DNA of 64,000 nt from Streptomyces sp. HUAS ZL42 (GCF_040782645.1 NZ_CP160403.1:3968001-4032000), one strand, 5' to 3'; positions 8,138 through 17,726 are shown, numbered from the stretch's first letter. Numbers and translations: made by a program. The notes: generated by a model from the sequence alone, not told the origin.

Positions 8138-9592
8138 TCAGCCGAGGTCGATCTCCGGGTAGAGCGGGAAGCCCGCCACGAGGTCGGTGGCGCGGCGGGA
8201 GATCTCGTCGGCGATCTTCGCGTCGAGGACGTGCTGGGCCTTGGAGGGGGTGCCCTTGGAGGTGGTGCCGGGCTCCGTGGTGGTGAGGACGCGGTCGATG
8301 AGGCCGGCGACCTCGTCCATCTCGGCGGTGCCCAGGCCGCGGGTGGTCAGGGCGGGGGTGCCGATGCGGATGCCCGAGGTGTACCAGGCGCCGTTGGGGT
8401 CGGCCGGGATCGCGTTGCGGTTGGTGACGATGCCGGATTCGAGCAGGGCGGCCTCGGCCTGGCGGCCGGTGAGGCCGTAGGAGGAGGCGACGTCGATCAG
8501 GTTCAGGTGGTTGTCCGTGCCGCCGGTGACGAGGGTCGCGCCCCGGCGCATCAGGCCGTCCGCCAGCGCCCGGGAGTTGTCGACGATGCGCTGGGCGTAG
8601 TCCTGGAAGTCGGGCTGACGGGCCTCGGCGAGGGCCACGGCCTTGGCGGCCATGACATGCGGGAGGGGGCCGCCGAGGACCATCGGGCAGCCGCGGTCGA
8701 CCTGGTCCTTGAGGGAGTCGTCGCACAGGACCATGCCGCCGCGCGGGCCGCGCAGCGACTTGTGCGTGGTGGTGGTGACGATCTGGGCGTGCGGGACCGG
8801 GTCGAAGTCGCCGGTGAGAACCTTGCCGGCGACGAGTCCGGCGAAGTGGGCCATGTCGACCATCAGGGTCGCCCCGACCTCGTCGGCGATCTCGCGCATG
8901 ATGCGGAAGTTCACCAGACGGGGGTAGGCGGAGTAGCCGGCGACGATGATCAGCGGCTTGAACTCGCGGGCGGAGGCGCGCAGGGCCTCGTAGTCGATCA
9001 GGCCGGTGGCGGGGTCGGTGCCGTAGGAGCGCTGGTCGAACATCTTGCCGGAGATGTTCGGGCGGAAGCCGTGGGTGAGGTGGCCGCCGGCGTCCAGGGA
9101 CATACCGAGCATGCGCTGGTTGCCGAAGGCGCGGCGCAGCTCGGCCCAGTCGGCCTCGGAGAGGTCGTTGACCTGGCGGACACCGGCCTTCTCCAGGGCG
9201 GGCGCCTCGACGCGCGCGGCGAGGACGGCCCAGAAGGCGACGAGGTTGGCGTCGATGCCGGAGTGCGGCTGGACGTAGGCGTGGCGGGCTCCGAAGAGCT
9301 CCTTGGCGTGCTCGGCGGCGAGGGACTCGACGGTGTCGACGTTGCGGCAGCCGGCGTAGAAGCGGCGGCCGACGGTGCCCTCGGCGTACTTGTCGCTGAA
9401 CCAGTTGCCCATCGCCAGCAAGGTGGCCGGCGAGGCGTAGTTCTCGGAGGCGATCAGCTTGAGCATCTCGCGCTGGTCGGCGACCTCCTGCCCGATGGCG
9501 TCGGCCACGCGCGGCTCGACGGCGCGGATCACGTCGAGGGCGGCACGAAAGGCGGTGGACTGGGTGGAGAGGGGCTCGGGCTTGTCGGACAT
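8138..9592 (-). CDS. glyA: Serine hydroxymethyltransferase
   Basis: 484-residue PLP enzyme converting serine and tetrahydrofolate to glycine and 5,10-methylene-tetrahydrofolate, the main one-carbon entry point. The PLP lysine is in [14 protein letters not shown] near residue 257, and [10 protein letters not shown] near 48 is the family N-terminal motif. It is longer than the usual 420 residues because of insertions typical of one actinobacterial subgroup. The ATG at 9592 has CCGGAGG 9 bases upstream; earlier in-frame starts run into a structured leader that I read as a ZTP riboswitch, which argues for this start. Confidence 0.96.
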   Translation of the reverse strand: MSDKPEPLSTQSTAFRAALDVIRAVEPRVADAIGQEVADQREMLKLIASENYASPATLLAMGNWFSDKYAEGTVGRRFYAGCRNVDTVESLAAEHAKELFGARHAYVQPHSGIDANLVAFWAVLAARVEAPALEKAGVRQVNDLSEADWAELRRAFGNQRMLGMSLDAGGHLTHGFRPNISGKMFDQRSYGTDPATGLIDYEALRASAREFKPLIIVAGYSAYPRLVNFRIMREIADEVGATLMVDMAHFAGLVAGKVLTGDFDPVPHAQIVTTTTHKSLRGPRGGMVLCDDSLKDQVDRGCPMVLGGPLPHVMAAKAVALAEARQPDFQDYAQRIVDNSRALADGLMRRGATLVTGGTDNHLNLIDVASSYGLTGRQAEAALLESGIVTNRNAIPADPNGAWYTSGIRIGTPALTTRGLGTAEMDEVAGLIDRVLTTTEPGTTSKGTPSKAQHVLDAKIADEISRRATDLVAGFPLYPEIDLG

Positions 9593-9627
9593 CAGGGACC
9601 TCCGGACGTGGGCGTTTCGGCGTACAC

Positions 9628-9714
9628 GGTTCGGCCCAGGCGCACGGCACACTTCCAACTCGGGCCGCTCCCCGATGGTCCGTCCCATCTCTAGCGCGCC
9701 AGTCACGGCCCGCC
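9628..9714 (-). promoter_or_regulatory. ZTP (pfl) riboswitch in the glyA leader
   Basis: On the minus strand the leader contains the two conserved pfl blocks: GCCGTGACTGGCG (9711-9699 region), then GGGACGGACCATCGGGGAGC (near 9688-9669), and downstream GTGCGCCTGGGCCGAAC (9644-9628). These are the hallmark segments of the ZTP/ZMP-sensing RNA, known upstream of folate and purine one-carbon genes including glyA. It ends 35 bases before the glyA ATG, placing control at translation or just before it. Sensing of the purine intermediate ZTP, which accumulates when 10-formyl-THF is short, would raise one-carbon supply. Confidence 0.85.
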
Positions 9715-9808
9715 GATCAGCCTACCGGGCGAGCCGGACGGCCAAGCTCCCGCGTCCACCATGCGAGCGACGATAAGAAAGGGGGGCAGCCTCACCCCGG
9801 GAGGTCCC

Positions 9809-11014
9809 GTGAGCACGACGGACGCACTGATCGCCGCCGCCGACGCACACAGCGCGCACACCTACCATCCGCTGCCGGTGGTCGTCGCCTCCGCCGACGG
9901 CGCCTGGATGACGGACGTGGAGGGGCGTCGCTATCTGGATCTGCTGGCCGGTTATTCGGCGCTCAACTTCGGGCACGGCAACCGGCGGCTGATCGAGGCG
10001 GCGAAGGCCCAGTTGGAGCGGGTGACGCTGACGTCGCGTGCCTTCCACCACGACCGGTTCGCGGCGTTCTGCGAGCAGCTCGCCCAGCTGTGCGGCATGG
10101 AGATGGTGCTGCCGATGAACACGGGTGCGGAGGCGGTTGAGACAGCCGTGAAAACGGCCCGGAAGTGGGGGTACCGGGTCAAAGGGGTGCCCGCGGAGAT
10201 GGCGAAGATCGTGGTCGCGGGCAACAACTTCCACGGCCGTACGACGACGATCATCAGCTTCTCGACCGACCCGGAGGCGCGGGCGGACTTCGGCCCGTAC
10301 ACGCCGGGATTCGAGATCGTGCCGTACGGGGATCTGACGGCGATGCGGGCGGCGCTGACCGAGAACACGGTGGCCGTGCTGCTCGAGCCGATCCAGGGCG
10401 AGGCGGGGGTGCTCGTTCCGCCGCCCGGTTATCTGCCCGCGGTGCGGGAGCTGACCCGGGAGCGGAACGCCTTGTTCGTCGCCGACGAGATCCAGTCGGG
10501 CCTCGGGCGGACGGGGCGGACCTTCGCATGCGAGCACGAGGGCGTCGTACCGGACGTCTATGTGCTGGGGAAGGCGCTGGGCGGCGGGATCCTGCCGGTG
10601 TCGGCGGTGGTGTCGAGCGCCGAGGTGCTGGGGGTGTTCCGGCCCGGGGAGCACGGGTCGACGTTCGGCGGGAATCCGCTGGCCTGTGCGGTGGCGCTGG
10701 AGGTGATCGCGATGCTGCGGTCGGGCGAGTACCAGGCCAGGGCAGCGGAGCTCGGCGAGCATCTGCACCGGGAGTTGCGGGCGCTGGCCGACACCGGGCG
10801 GGTGACGGAGGTGCGCGGGCGCGGGCTGTGGGCGGGTGTCGACTTCCCTCGGCGGTTCGGTACGGGGCGGGACGTGTCCGAGAAGCTGATGGACCGTGGG
10901 GTGCTGGTCAAGGACACCCGGGGTCCGACGATCCGGATCGCGCCGCCCCTCGTGATCTCCAAGGAGGACCTGGACTGGGGGATCGCTCAGCTGCGTGCCG
11001 TGCTGGGCACCTGA
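9809..11014 (+). CDS. rocD: Ornithine aminotransferase
   Basis: 401-residue class III PLP aminotransferase, predicted to convert ornithine and 2-oxoglutarate to glutamate-5-semialdehyde and glutamate. Family motifs are PMNTGAEAVETAVK near residue 100, NNFHGRTT near 138, DEIQSGLGRTG near 226 and the PLP lysine in VLGKALGGG near 254. The GTG at 9809 has GGGAGG five bases upstream. It diverges from glyA and converges with the ATP-grasp gene. Other class III transaminases (acetylornithine, 4-aminobutyrate) are similar, but the NTGAEAVET and GYSALNFGHGN motifs favour ornithine aminotransferase. Confidence 0.88.
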   Translation: MSTTDALIAAADAHSAHTYHPLPVVVASADGAWMTDVEGRRYLDLLAGYSALNFGHGNRRLIEAAKAQLERVTLTSRAFHHDRFAAFCEQLAQLCGMEMVLPMNTGAEAVETAVKTARKWGYRVKGVPAEMAKIVVAGNNFHGRTTTIISFSTDPEARADFGPYTPGFEIVPYGDLTAMRAALTENTVAVLLEPIQGEAGVLVPPPGYLPAVRELTRERNALFVADEIQSGLGRTGRTFACEHEGVVPDVYVLGKALGGGILPVSAVVSSAEVLGVFRPGEHGSTFGGNPLACAVALEVIAMLRSGEYQARAAELGEHLHRELRALADTGRVTEVRGRGLWAGVDFPRRFGTGRDVSEKLMDRGVLVKDTRGPTIRIAPPLVISKEDLDWGIAQLRAVLGT

Positions 11015-11030
11015 CCCGCCGACGGGGCCT

Positions 11031-12215
11031 CTAGAGGATCAGGTGCGGCAGGAAGCGGGCGTACTCGTCCGTGACCAGGCCGGAGGACTCGCGGATGCCC
11101 AGGCCCGCGGACTCGTCCTCGACGACCCAGGCGCCGAGGACGACGTGGTTGGCGTCGAAGTCGGGCAGGGGCGCCAACTCCTGGTAGCAGCAGGGTTCGT
11201 CGCGTATCACCGGGTCCGCGCCCGGTTCGTGGACCGTGACGCCCGCGCCCTCGCGGCCCAGCAGGGGCTTGGTGACGTAGCCCGTCGTCGCGGCCAGTTC
11301 GCGGGGGCCGTCGAGATGGGCGGGGAGGAGGTTCGGGTGGTCGGGGTACAGCTCCCAGAGGATGGCCAGCAGGGCCTTGTTGCTGAGCAGCATCTTCCAG
11401 GCGGGCTCGATCCACAGGGTGGAGCCGGTGCCGCCGCCGTTGTCGAGGGTGTCGAGGACGTGGCCGGCGAACCGGTCGGTGGTGAGCCATTCCCAGGGGT
11501 AGAGCTTGAAGCAGCTGCGGATGAAGCGGAGTCGGTTGTCGACGAAGCGGCGGGAGAGGCGGTCCCAGCCGATCTCCTCCATGGGGATCCAGGCGGTGTC
11601 CAGACCGGCCTGCTCGGCGGTCTCCTTGAGATAGGCGACCGTCATCAGGTCCTCGCCGAGTTCGTCGGCGGTGGAGTGCGCGAAGTAGAGGGGGCTGCCG
11701 GGCGGGAGGAGAGCGGCTTGTTTCTTCCAGGCGGCGACGAGGCGTTCGTGGAGGGAGTTCCACTGGTCGGCGCCGGGGAAGCGCTCCTCCATCCAGAACC
11801 ACTGGGGGGAGGCGGCCTCGACCAGGGAGGTCGGGGTGTCCGCGTTGTATTCGAGCAGCTTGGCAGGGCTCCTGCCGTCGTAGCGCAGGTCGAACCGGCC
11901 GTAGACGGACGGGAGTTCGGCGCGCCGGTGCCAGGCCTCGGCGACGGCGTTCGCCACGCGTGGGTCGGTGATGCCGAGGTCGGCGAAGCGGCCGGCCGTG
12001 ACGATGTGGTCCGCCGCCGCCAGGCACATGCGGTGCAGCTCCTCGACGACCTCCTCCAGGGCCTCCACCTCGTCGAGGGTGAAGACGTAGTAGGCGCTCT
12101 CGTCCCAGTAGGGGCGCAGCGAGTCGTCGGGGTAGCGGGTGAGCGGGTAGACGAGCCCCTGCTCCTCCACGGTCTGCTGCCAGCCGGGGCGGGGCTCGAT
12201 GGTGCGGCGTTCCAT
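11031..12215 (-). CDS. Glutathionylspermidine synthase-family ATP-grasp ligase (YgiC-like)
   Basis: 394-residue protein of the C-terminal synthetase half of glutathionylspermidine synthase, without the amidase domain. Visible family segments: SVYGRFDLRYDG near residue 93, LLEYNADTPTSLVEA near 109, PAWKMLLSNKALLAILWELY near 274 and TKPLLGREGAGV near 315. As in E. coli YgiC the real acceptor is unknown, and Streptomyces use mycothiol rather than glutathione. The ATG at 12215 is six bases beyond the stop of the YgiB-like lipoprotein gene, so the two form one transcription unit. Confidence 0.85.
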   Translation of the reverse strand: MERRTIEPRPGWQQTVEEQGLVYPLTRYPDDSLRPYWDESAYYVFTLDEVEALEEVVEELHRMCLAAADHIVTAGRFADLGITDPRVANAVAEAWHRRAELPSVYGRFDLRYDGRSPAKLLEYNADTPTSLVEAASPQWFWMEERFPGADQWNSLHERLVAAWKKQAALLPPGSPLYFAHSTADELGEDLMTVAYLKETAEQAGLDTAWIPMEEIGWDRLSRRFVDNRLRFIRSCFKLYPWEWLTTDRFAGHVLDTLDNGGGTGSTLWIEPAWKMLLSNKALLAILWELYPDHPNLLPAHLDGPRELAATTGYVTKPLLGREGAGVTVHEPGADPVIRDEPCCYQELAPLPDFDANHVVLGAWVVEDESAGLGIRESSGLVTDEYARFLPHLIL

Positions 12216-12220
12216 GTGGG

Positions 12221-12580
12221 TCAGCCGCCGCCGCTGCCCGAGCCCGAGCAGCCGAAGCCGCCGCGGTCGACGGCTTCGCTCCTGCTGAAGGTGCCGTGGT
12301 CGGCGTAGCCGTTGCTGACGTCGGCGTCGTAGTACCAGGCGGCGTCCGCGGTCCTGCTCGTGCCCGTGGTGGTCTTCCTGCTGCCCTTGGCCGACGACGA
12401 CGTGCCGGAGTTGCAGTTCTTGTCGGCGACGACCTTGTAGCCGTAGAGCGAGCCGTAGCTGTCGCGGTCCACGCACCGCCGGTCGGGATCGGATCCGCAC
12501 GAGGTCAGGGCCGCCGCGACGACCCCCATCCCGCCGAGCACGACCGTGCTCGACCGCAACCGTCTGCGTGTTTCCGCCAT
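12221..12580 (-). CDS. Small lipoprotein (YgiB/DUF1190-like)
   Basis: 119 residues with a clear lipobox: VVLGGMGVVAAALTSC, cleavage before Cys 28. The mature part is rich in Ser, Thr, Gly and Asp and ends in RGGFGCSGSGSGGG, resembling the glycine/serine tail of YgiB. In enterobacteria ygiB and ygiC are neighbours; the same pairing here, with a six-base gap, supports the assignment although the sequence itself is short and low complexity. Probably anchored on the outer face of the membrane. The partner ligase may act on this protein or in the same envelope process. Confidence 0.75.
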   Translation of the reverse strand: MAETRRRLRSSTVVLGGMGVVAAALTSCGSDPDRRCVDRDSYGSLYGYKVVADKNCNSGTSSSAKGSRKTTTGTSRTADAAWYYDADVSNGYADHGTFSRSEAVDRGGFGCSGSGSGGG

Positions 12581-12654
12581 GTTCGCGTCTCCCCCGATGT
12601 CCGGTACAGCGATCTTCCGGCGGTCAGCCTAGAGATCGGTGAGAGACAGCGCGC

Positions 12655-13563
12655 ATGAGCCCCCCTGCCGTGCCGCTCCCCTACAGTCCATTTGTGCTCT
12701 TTGGAATGGTGTGCGCGCTCGGCGCGGCGGTCTGCTTCGGTACGGCGACGGTGTTGCAGGCGATCGCCGCGCGCACCGCGGCGGCGACGGGCACCGGCGG
12801 GGATGCGGCGCTGCTGCTGCGGGCGTTGCGGCAGTGGCGGTATCTGGCCGGGCTGGCGCTGGACGGGCTCGGGTTCCTGCTGCAGATCGCCGCGCTGCGG
12901 TCGATCCCGATCTACGCCGTCGGGGCGGCGCTGGCCTCGAGTCTGGCGGTGACGGCGGTGGTGGCCGCGCGCCTGCTGAAGGTTCGGCTGAGCCGGGTGG
13001 AGTGGGGTGCGGTGGCGGTGGTGTGTGCCGGGCTCGCCCTGCTGGGGCTCGCCTCGGGGACGGAGGGCGACACGGGCGGGTCGGCCGCGCTGGAGTGGGC
13101 CATGCTCGCCGCGGCGTTCGGTGTGCTGTCGCTGGGGGCGGCCGGTGGGCGGCTGCCCGAGCGGGGGCGGGCCCTCGCGCTGGGGCTGGGGGCGGGCTTC
13201 GGGTTCGGGGTGGTGGAGGTGGCGGTGCGGCTGATCGGCTCGCTCGCGCCCTCGGACCTCCTCGCCAATCCGGCGACGTACGCGCTGCTGCTGGGCGGCG
13301 GGGCCGCGTTCCTGCTGCTGACCTCGGCCCTGCAGCGCGGCTCGGTGACGACGGCCACCGCCGGGATGGTGATCGGCGAGACGATCGGGCCGGCGCTGGT
13401 GGGCGTGGTGTGGCTCGGGGACCGTACGCGGGACGGGCTGGCCTGGGCGGCCGTGCTCGGCTTCGCGATCGCCGTGGCGGGGGCGCTGGCGCTGGCCCGC
13501 TTCGGGGAGGCACCGGTCGCCTCCGGCGGTGGGGCCGTGGATCGTGCGGGTGTGGCGGGGTGA
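12655..13563 (+). CDS. DMT/EamA-like membrane transporter
   Basis: 302 residues with about ten hydrophobic segments and two tandem halves, as in drug/metabolite transporters. Segments include FGMVCALGAAVCFGTATVL near residue 13 and LASSLAVTAVVAAR near 93. A glutamate lies within GMVIGETIGPALVGVVW in the second half. Substrate unknown. The ATG at 12655 is used; the GTG at 12691 (VLFGMVCALG) would begin right at the first membrane helix and is a plausible alternative. The protein ends with a short polar tail. It converges with the betaine-binding protein gene across a dispersed repeat. Confidence 0.75.
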   Translation: MSPPAVPLPYSPFVLFGMVCALGAAVCFGTATVLQAIAARTAAATGTGGDAALLLRALRQWRYLAGLALDGLGFLLQIAALRSIPIYAVGAALASSLAVTAVVAARLLKVRLSRVEWGAVAVVCAGLALLGLASGTEGDTGGSAALEWAMLAAAFGVLSLGAAGGRLPERGRALALGLGAGFGFGVVEVAVRLIGSLAPSDLLANPATYALLLGGGAAFLLLTSALQRGSVTTATAGMVIGETIGPALVGVVWLGDRTRDGLAWAAVLGFAIAVAGALALARFGEAPVASGGGAVDRAGVAG

Positions 13564-13571
13564 CCGCTGCC

Positions 13572-13635
13572 GGGGCTTCGCCCCAGACCCCTTTTCGGCC
13601 CTGAAGGGGCCTCGTCCTCGAACGCCGGACGGGCC
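13572..13635. repeat. Dispersed 64-bp palindromic repeat, copy 1
   Basis: GGGGCTTCGCCCC, AGACCCC, then CCTCGTCCTCGAACGCCGGACGGGCC. The inverse complement matches 50621-50684 with few changes outside the central loop. It contains hairpin-forming parts and lies between two convergent genes, so it may serve as a bidirectional terminator. The same kind of sequence is, to my memory, frequent between genes in Streptomyces. Confidence 0.8.
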
Positions 13636-13682
13636 GAGGCGGCCCGACCGGCGCTCGCACGTACCGTCGGCTCGATCAGGAG

Positions 13683-14639
13683 TCAGGACAGCCACGCCCG
13701 CCACGTCGGCTCGTGGCCCTCCACCCACTTCCTCGCCGCCTCCTCCGGCGTCAGCTTCTGGTCGGCGATCATCAGGGAGACGTCGTCCTGGTCCTGCGTC
13801 GTCCACTTGAACTTCTTCAGGAACGCGGCCGCCCTGCCGCCGCCTCGTGCGAAGTCCGCATTGAGGTACTTCTGCAGGGGGGTGTGCGGGTAGGCGCAGG
13901 CGACCTTGGCCGCGTCGGCGTCGCAGCCCTCCGTGTACGGGGGCAGCTTCACCTCGGTCATCGGGACCTTCCTGAACAGCCACTGCGGCGAGTACCAGTA
14001 GGTGAGGAAGGGCTTCCGCTCCTTGGCGAACTGCCTGATCTGTGTGATCTGCGCGGCCTCCGAACCGGCGAAGACGACCTGGTAGTCCAGCTTCAGGTTG
14101 TTCACCAGCGCCTTGTCGTTGGTGACGTACGACGGTGAGCCGTCCAGGAGCTGGCCCTTGCCGCCGCTCTCCGCGGTGCGCAGCCGGGAGGCGTACTTGT
14201 CGAGGTTCTTCCAGTCGGTGACGTCCGGGTGCCGCCTCGCGAAGTACGTGGGGACGAACCAGCCGATGTGCCCGGTGACGCCGAGGTCGCCGCCGCGCGC
14301 GATCGTCTTCTTGTCCTCGACGTACCGCTGCTCCTGGTCGGGGTGGCCCCAGTCCTCCAGGATCGCGTCGACCCGGCCCTGGCTGAGGGCGTCCCAGGCG
14401 GGGACCTCGTCGACCTGGACGGTGTCGACGTGGTAGCCGAGCTCGTGTTCGAGGAGGTATTGGGCAACAGCCACGTTCGACTGTGCGCCCACCCAGGACT
14501 GCACGGACAGGGTCACGCTCTTCGTGCCCCGCGCGCCCGCGAACGGCGAGGCCTGCCTGGTCATGTCGGCGGCTCCGCAGCCGGTCAGCAGCAGGAGCGC
14601 GGAGACTCCGGCCACCGGGGATGTCGTACGAGGTCGCAT
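13683..14639 (-). CDS. Glycine betaine ABC transporter, substrate-binding lipoprotein
   Basis: 318-residue OpuAC/ProX-type protein. The N-terminus is a lipoprotein signal (VSALLLLTGC, lipid Cys near 21). The body carries quaternary-amine-binding-protein features: aromatic residues in HIGWFVPTYF and FLTYWYSPQWLF, and an extended C-terminal segment. It captures glycine betaine or related osmolytes outside the cell and delivers them to the permease encoded one base downstream of its start region. Last gene of the five-gene betaine unit transcribed leftward from 20886. Substrate (betaine, choline or carnitine) is inferred from the neighbouring choline-oxidation genes. Confidence 0.9.
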   Translation of the reverse strand: MRPRTTSPVAGVSALLLLTGCGAADMTRQASPFAGARGTKSVTLSVQSWVGAQSNVAVAQYLLEHELGYHVDTVQVDEVPAWDALSQGRVDAILEDWGHPDQEQRYVEDKKTIARGGDLGVTGHIGWFVPTYFARRHPDVTDWKNLDKYASRLRTAESGGKGQLLDGSPSYVTNDKALVNNLKLDYQVVFAGSEAAQITQIRQFAKERKPFLTYWYSPQWLFRKVPMTEVKLPPYTEGCDADAAKVACAYPHTPLQKYLNADFARGGGRAAAFLKKFKWTTQDQDDVSLMIADQKLTPEEAARKWVEGHEPTWRAWLS

Positions 14640-14640
14640 G

Positions 14641-16590
14641 TCACGCTCCCTTCTTGGCGCGGCGTTCGGTCGGCTGGGTCACCCGGTCGAGCGTCAGGCC
14701 GAGGCAGACGATGGCCGCACCCGCCACCAGGCCGGTCGCCAGGTCGCCCTGGGCGAGGCCGAAGACGACCTCGTAGCCGAGCGCCCCGCCGCCGACCAGG
14801 CCTCCGATGATGACGACGGCGAGGACCAGGACCACGCCCTGGTTGACGGCGAGCAGCAACGCCGGGCGGGCGAGCGGAAGCTGGATCTGGCGCAGCTGCT
14901 GGCTGCCGCTGGCGCCGAGCGAGCGGGCCGACTCCAGGGCCGCCGGGTCGACCTGACGCAGACCCTGCGCGGTGATGCGGACCACGGCGGGCAGGGCGTA
15001 GACCACGGCCGCGGCCACGGCCGGGGCACGGCCGACGCCGAACAGTGCGACGACCGGGATCAGGTACACGAACTGCGGCATCGTCTGGAACACGTCGAGG
15101 ACGGGGCGCAGGGCCCGTTCGAAGCGGTCGCTGCGGGCGGACGCGATACCGGTCGCGAAGCCGAGGACCAGGGTCACGGCGACGGCGGCGAGCACCTGCG
15201 AGAGGGTGTCCAGCGACGGCTGCCACACGCCGAGCACGCCGATCGCGGCCATCGCGAGAACGGCGGTGAGCGCGGTGCGCCAGGTGCCGATCAGCCAGGC
15301 GAGGGCGGCGACGACGAGCAGGACCGACCACCAGGGCAGCCACTGCAGACCGTCCCGGAGCGGGTCCAGGACCCAGGTGGTGAAGTGTCCGGCCCAGTCG
15401 GCGGTGCCGCCCACGTAGGGGACGCCCGAGTAGAGATGGGCGGTCATCCAGTCGACGGCACGGTTCACCGGCTCGGCGATGTTCACGGTCCAGGCGTCCG
15501 GCCAGTCGAGGCGGCCCGCGAGACGCCCGGCGAGCGCGGCGGCCACGGCGGCCACGGCGGCGAGCACGTACACCCGGCGCAGAGGGCTTCCCTGCACCTC
15601 CCCGAGCCCCTCCCCCGCAGCGCCGGTCACCCGGTCCAGTACGACGGCGAGCAGCACGATCGGGATGCCCGCCGCGAGTGCGGCGCCCACGTCGACCGAG
15701 GCCAGTGCCTGGTAGACGCGGTCGCCGAGGCCGCCCGCGCCGATGACCGACGCGATGACCGCCATGGACAGCGCCATCATGATCGTCTGGTTGACGCCGA
15801 GGAGGAGCTCCTTGCGGGCCAGCGGGATGCGGGCGGTCAGCAGGCGCTGGCGTGCGGTGGCGCCGAGCGACTCGACCGCCTCCAGGACCTCCCTGTCGGC
15901 GCCGCGCAGGCCGAGGGCGGTGAGGCGGGCCATGGGCGGGGCGGCGTAGACGACGGTGGCCAGGACGGCCGCGGGGACGCCGATGCCGAAGACCAGGACG
16001 ACGGGGAGGAGGTAGGCGAAGGCGGGCAGCACCTGCATGGTGTCCAGGACCGGGCGCAGGGCGCGGTCCAGGCGGTCGGAGAGGCCGGCGGCCAGGCCGA
16101 GGAGGGCGCCCACGACGACGGACGCCAGGACCGCGACGACCATGAGGGCGAGCGTCTGCATGGTGGGGATCCACATGCCGAGGAGGCCACAGGTCAGGAA
16201 CGCGGCGGCGGTGCCGAGGGCGAGTCTCGCTCCGGCCACGCGCCAGGCGACCAGGGCTCCGAGTGCGGTGATGCCGGGCCAGCCCGCGGCGAGGAGGAGC
16301 AGGTACACGGCGCGTACGGAGAGGACGACCGCGTTGCTGACGTGGCCGAAGAAGTAGAGGAACAGGGGGTGGCTGTCCCGGTTGTCGATGATCCAGTCGC
16401 TGGCCCTGGAGAGGGGCTTGGAGACGTCGACGGTGAGGTCGCTGGGCCAACTTCCGCTTGCCCAGCGGGCGTTCGCCAGGGGGACGAGGATCGCCGCGGC
16501 GAGGGCGAGTACGAGGAGCTTGCGGGTGGCGTGGTGTTTCAGCATGCCCGGGAGTGCGATGCGGGGAGCCGCTGCGGTGACCGTTGCCAT
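14641..16590 (-). CDS. Glycine betaine ABC transporter, duplicated (fused) permease
   Basis: 649 residues, about twice the length of a ProW/OpuAB permease. Two homologous transporter domains follow each other: the first has EAVESLGATARQRLLTARIP near residue 250, the second ESARSLGASGSQQLRQIQLP near 570, both being the EAA cytoplasmic loop that docks on the ATPase. Each half has its own set of membrane helices, so one polypeptide supplies the whole transmembrane dimer. The start ATG at 16590 overlaps the ATPase stop by one base (TGATG). Confidence 0.9.
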   Translation of the reverse strand: MATVTAAAPRIALPGMLKHHATRKLLVLALAAAILVPLANARWASGSWPSDLTVDVSKPLSRASDWIIDNRDSHPLFLYFFGHVSNAVVLSVRAVYLLLLAAGWPGITALGALVAWRVAGARLALGTAAAFLTCGLLGMWIPTMQTLALMVVAVLASVVVGALLGLAAGLSDRLDRALRPVLDTMQVLPAFAYLLPVVLVFGIGVPAAVLATVVYAAPPMARLTALGLRGADREVLEAVESLGATARQRLLTARIPLARKELLLGVNQTIMMALSMAVIASVIGAGGLGDRVYQALASVDVGAALAAGIPIVLLAVVLDRVTGAAGEGLGEVQGSPLRRVYVLAAVAAVAAALAGRLAGRLDWPDAWTVNIAEPVNRAVDWMTAHLYSGVPYVGGTADWAGHFTTWVLDPLRDGLQWLPWWSVLLVVAALAWLIGTWRTALTAVLAMAAIGVLGVWQPSLDTLSQVLAAVAVTLVLGFATGIASARSDRFERALRPVLDVFQTMPQFVYLIPVVALFGVGRAPAVAAAVVYALPAVVRITAQGLRQVDPAALESARSLGASGSQQLRQIQLPLARPALLLAVNQGVVLVLAVVIIGGLVGGGALGYEVVFGLAQGDLATGLVAGAAIVCLGLTLDRVTQPTERRAKKGA

Positions 16591-17726
16591 CAGACCGCCT
16601 CCGTGCCGGTGCCCGGGAGTTGGGGCGCTCGCCCGCGCCTGCGGGGTGCCGCCGTCTGTGGGGCGGGCGCCGCCTCGGCGGCACGACTGTCCGCAGATAC
16701 GGCGGCTGTGCCGGCCACCAGCTCCAACAGCGCGTCCGCGTCCACCATGCCGACGCACCTGCCGTCATCGACCACCCGCGCCGGTGCCCCCGCCCGGGCC
16801 ACCGCCTCGATCGCCTCCGACACCGTGGCGTCCGGGGCGATCGCCGGGCCGCCCGCGGCCTCCGCAGGGGCCGACCGCATGGCCGTACGGACCGTCATGA
16901 CCTGCTCGCGCGGCACATCGCGGACGAACTCGCGGACGTAGTCGTCGGCCGGGGAGCCCACGATCTCCTCCGGGGTGCCCAGCTGGACCACGCGGCCGTC
17001 GCGCATCAGCGCGATGCGGTCGCCGAGTTTCAGCGCCTCGCTCAGGTCGTGCGTGATGAAGACCATCGTGCGGCCCTCCTCGCGGTGCAGACGGATGACC
17101 TCCTCCTGCATGTCACGGCGGATGAGGGGGTCGAGCGCGCTGAACGGTTCGTCGAAGAGCAGGACCTCGGGGTCCACCGCCAACGCCCTGGCCAGGCCCA
17201 CCCGTTGCCGCTGGCCGCCCGACAGCTGGCCGGGCCTGCGCTGTTCCATGCCCTCCAGGCCGACCTTGGCGACGACGTCCGCCGCCCGCGAGCGCCGCTC
17301 GGCCTTGCCCACGCCCTGGATCTCGAGGCCGTACGCCACGTTGTCCAGGACCGTGCGGTGCGGGAGGAGGCCGAAGTGCTGGAAGACCATCGCGGCGCGG
17401 TGCCGGCGCAGGTCGCGCAGGCGGGCCCGGTCCATGGCGCGGACGTCCTCGCCGTCGATGGCGATCGTGCCGGCCGTCGGTTCGACGAGCCGGGTCAGGC
17501 AGCGCACCAGCGTGGACTTGCCGGAGCCGGACAGGCCCATGACGACGAAGACCTCGCCCTTGCCGACGTCGAACGAGACGTCCCGGACCGCGGCCGTGCA
17601 GCCGGTGCGGGACCGGAGGCCGGCGGGATCCAGCGCCGCCAGCTCGGGGTCGGCCGGGACGCGGTCCGCCTTCGGGCCGAAGACCTTCCACAGGCCCTGG
17701 ACGGAGAACACGGGGGACGTCGTCAT
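16590..17726 (-). CDS. Glycine betaine ABC transporter, ATP-binding subunit
   Basis: 378-residue OpuAA/ProV ATPase. Walker A is GLSGSGKST near residue 65, the Q-loop is [14 protein letters not shown] near 111, the signature is [15 protein letters not shown] near 169, Walker B is [13 protein letters not shown] near 189 and the switch His is in FITHDLSEA near 222. After about residue 275 a CBS-like region ([20 protein letters not shown]) follows, as in osmosensing homologues, but only one CBS motif is evident and the last 45 residues are a low-complexity tail. Start: ATG 17726 forms TGATG with the oxidoreductase stop; a GTG one codon earlier is also possible. Confidence 0.92.
   Translation of the reverse strand: MTTSPVFSVQGLWKVFGPKADRVPADPELAALDPAGLRSRTGCTAAVRDVSFDVGKGEVFVVMGLSGSGKSTLVRCLTRLVEPTAGTIAIDGEDVRAMDRARLRDLRRHRAAMVFQHFGLLPHRTVLDNVAYGLEIQGVGKAERRSRAADVVAKVGLEGMEQRRPGQLSGGQRQRVGLARALAVDPEVLLFDEPFSALDPLIRRDMQEEVIRLHREEGRTMVFITHDLSEALKLGDRIALMRDGRVVQLGTPEEIVGSPADDYVREFVRDVPREQVMTVRTAMRSAPAEAAGGPAIAPDATVSEAIEAVARAGAPARVVDDGRCVGMVDADALLELVAGTAAVSADSRAAEAAPAPQTAAPRRRGRAPQLPGTGTEAV

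Noticed and set aside
14524..16941. 805-residue open frame antisense to the betaine permease
   Set aside because: Composition Asp/Gly/His-rich, no motif; the opposite strand has a clear duplicated permease.
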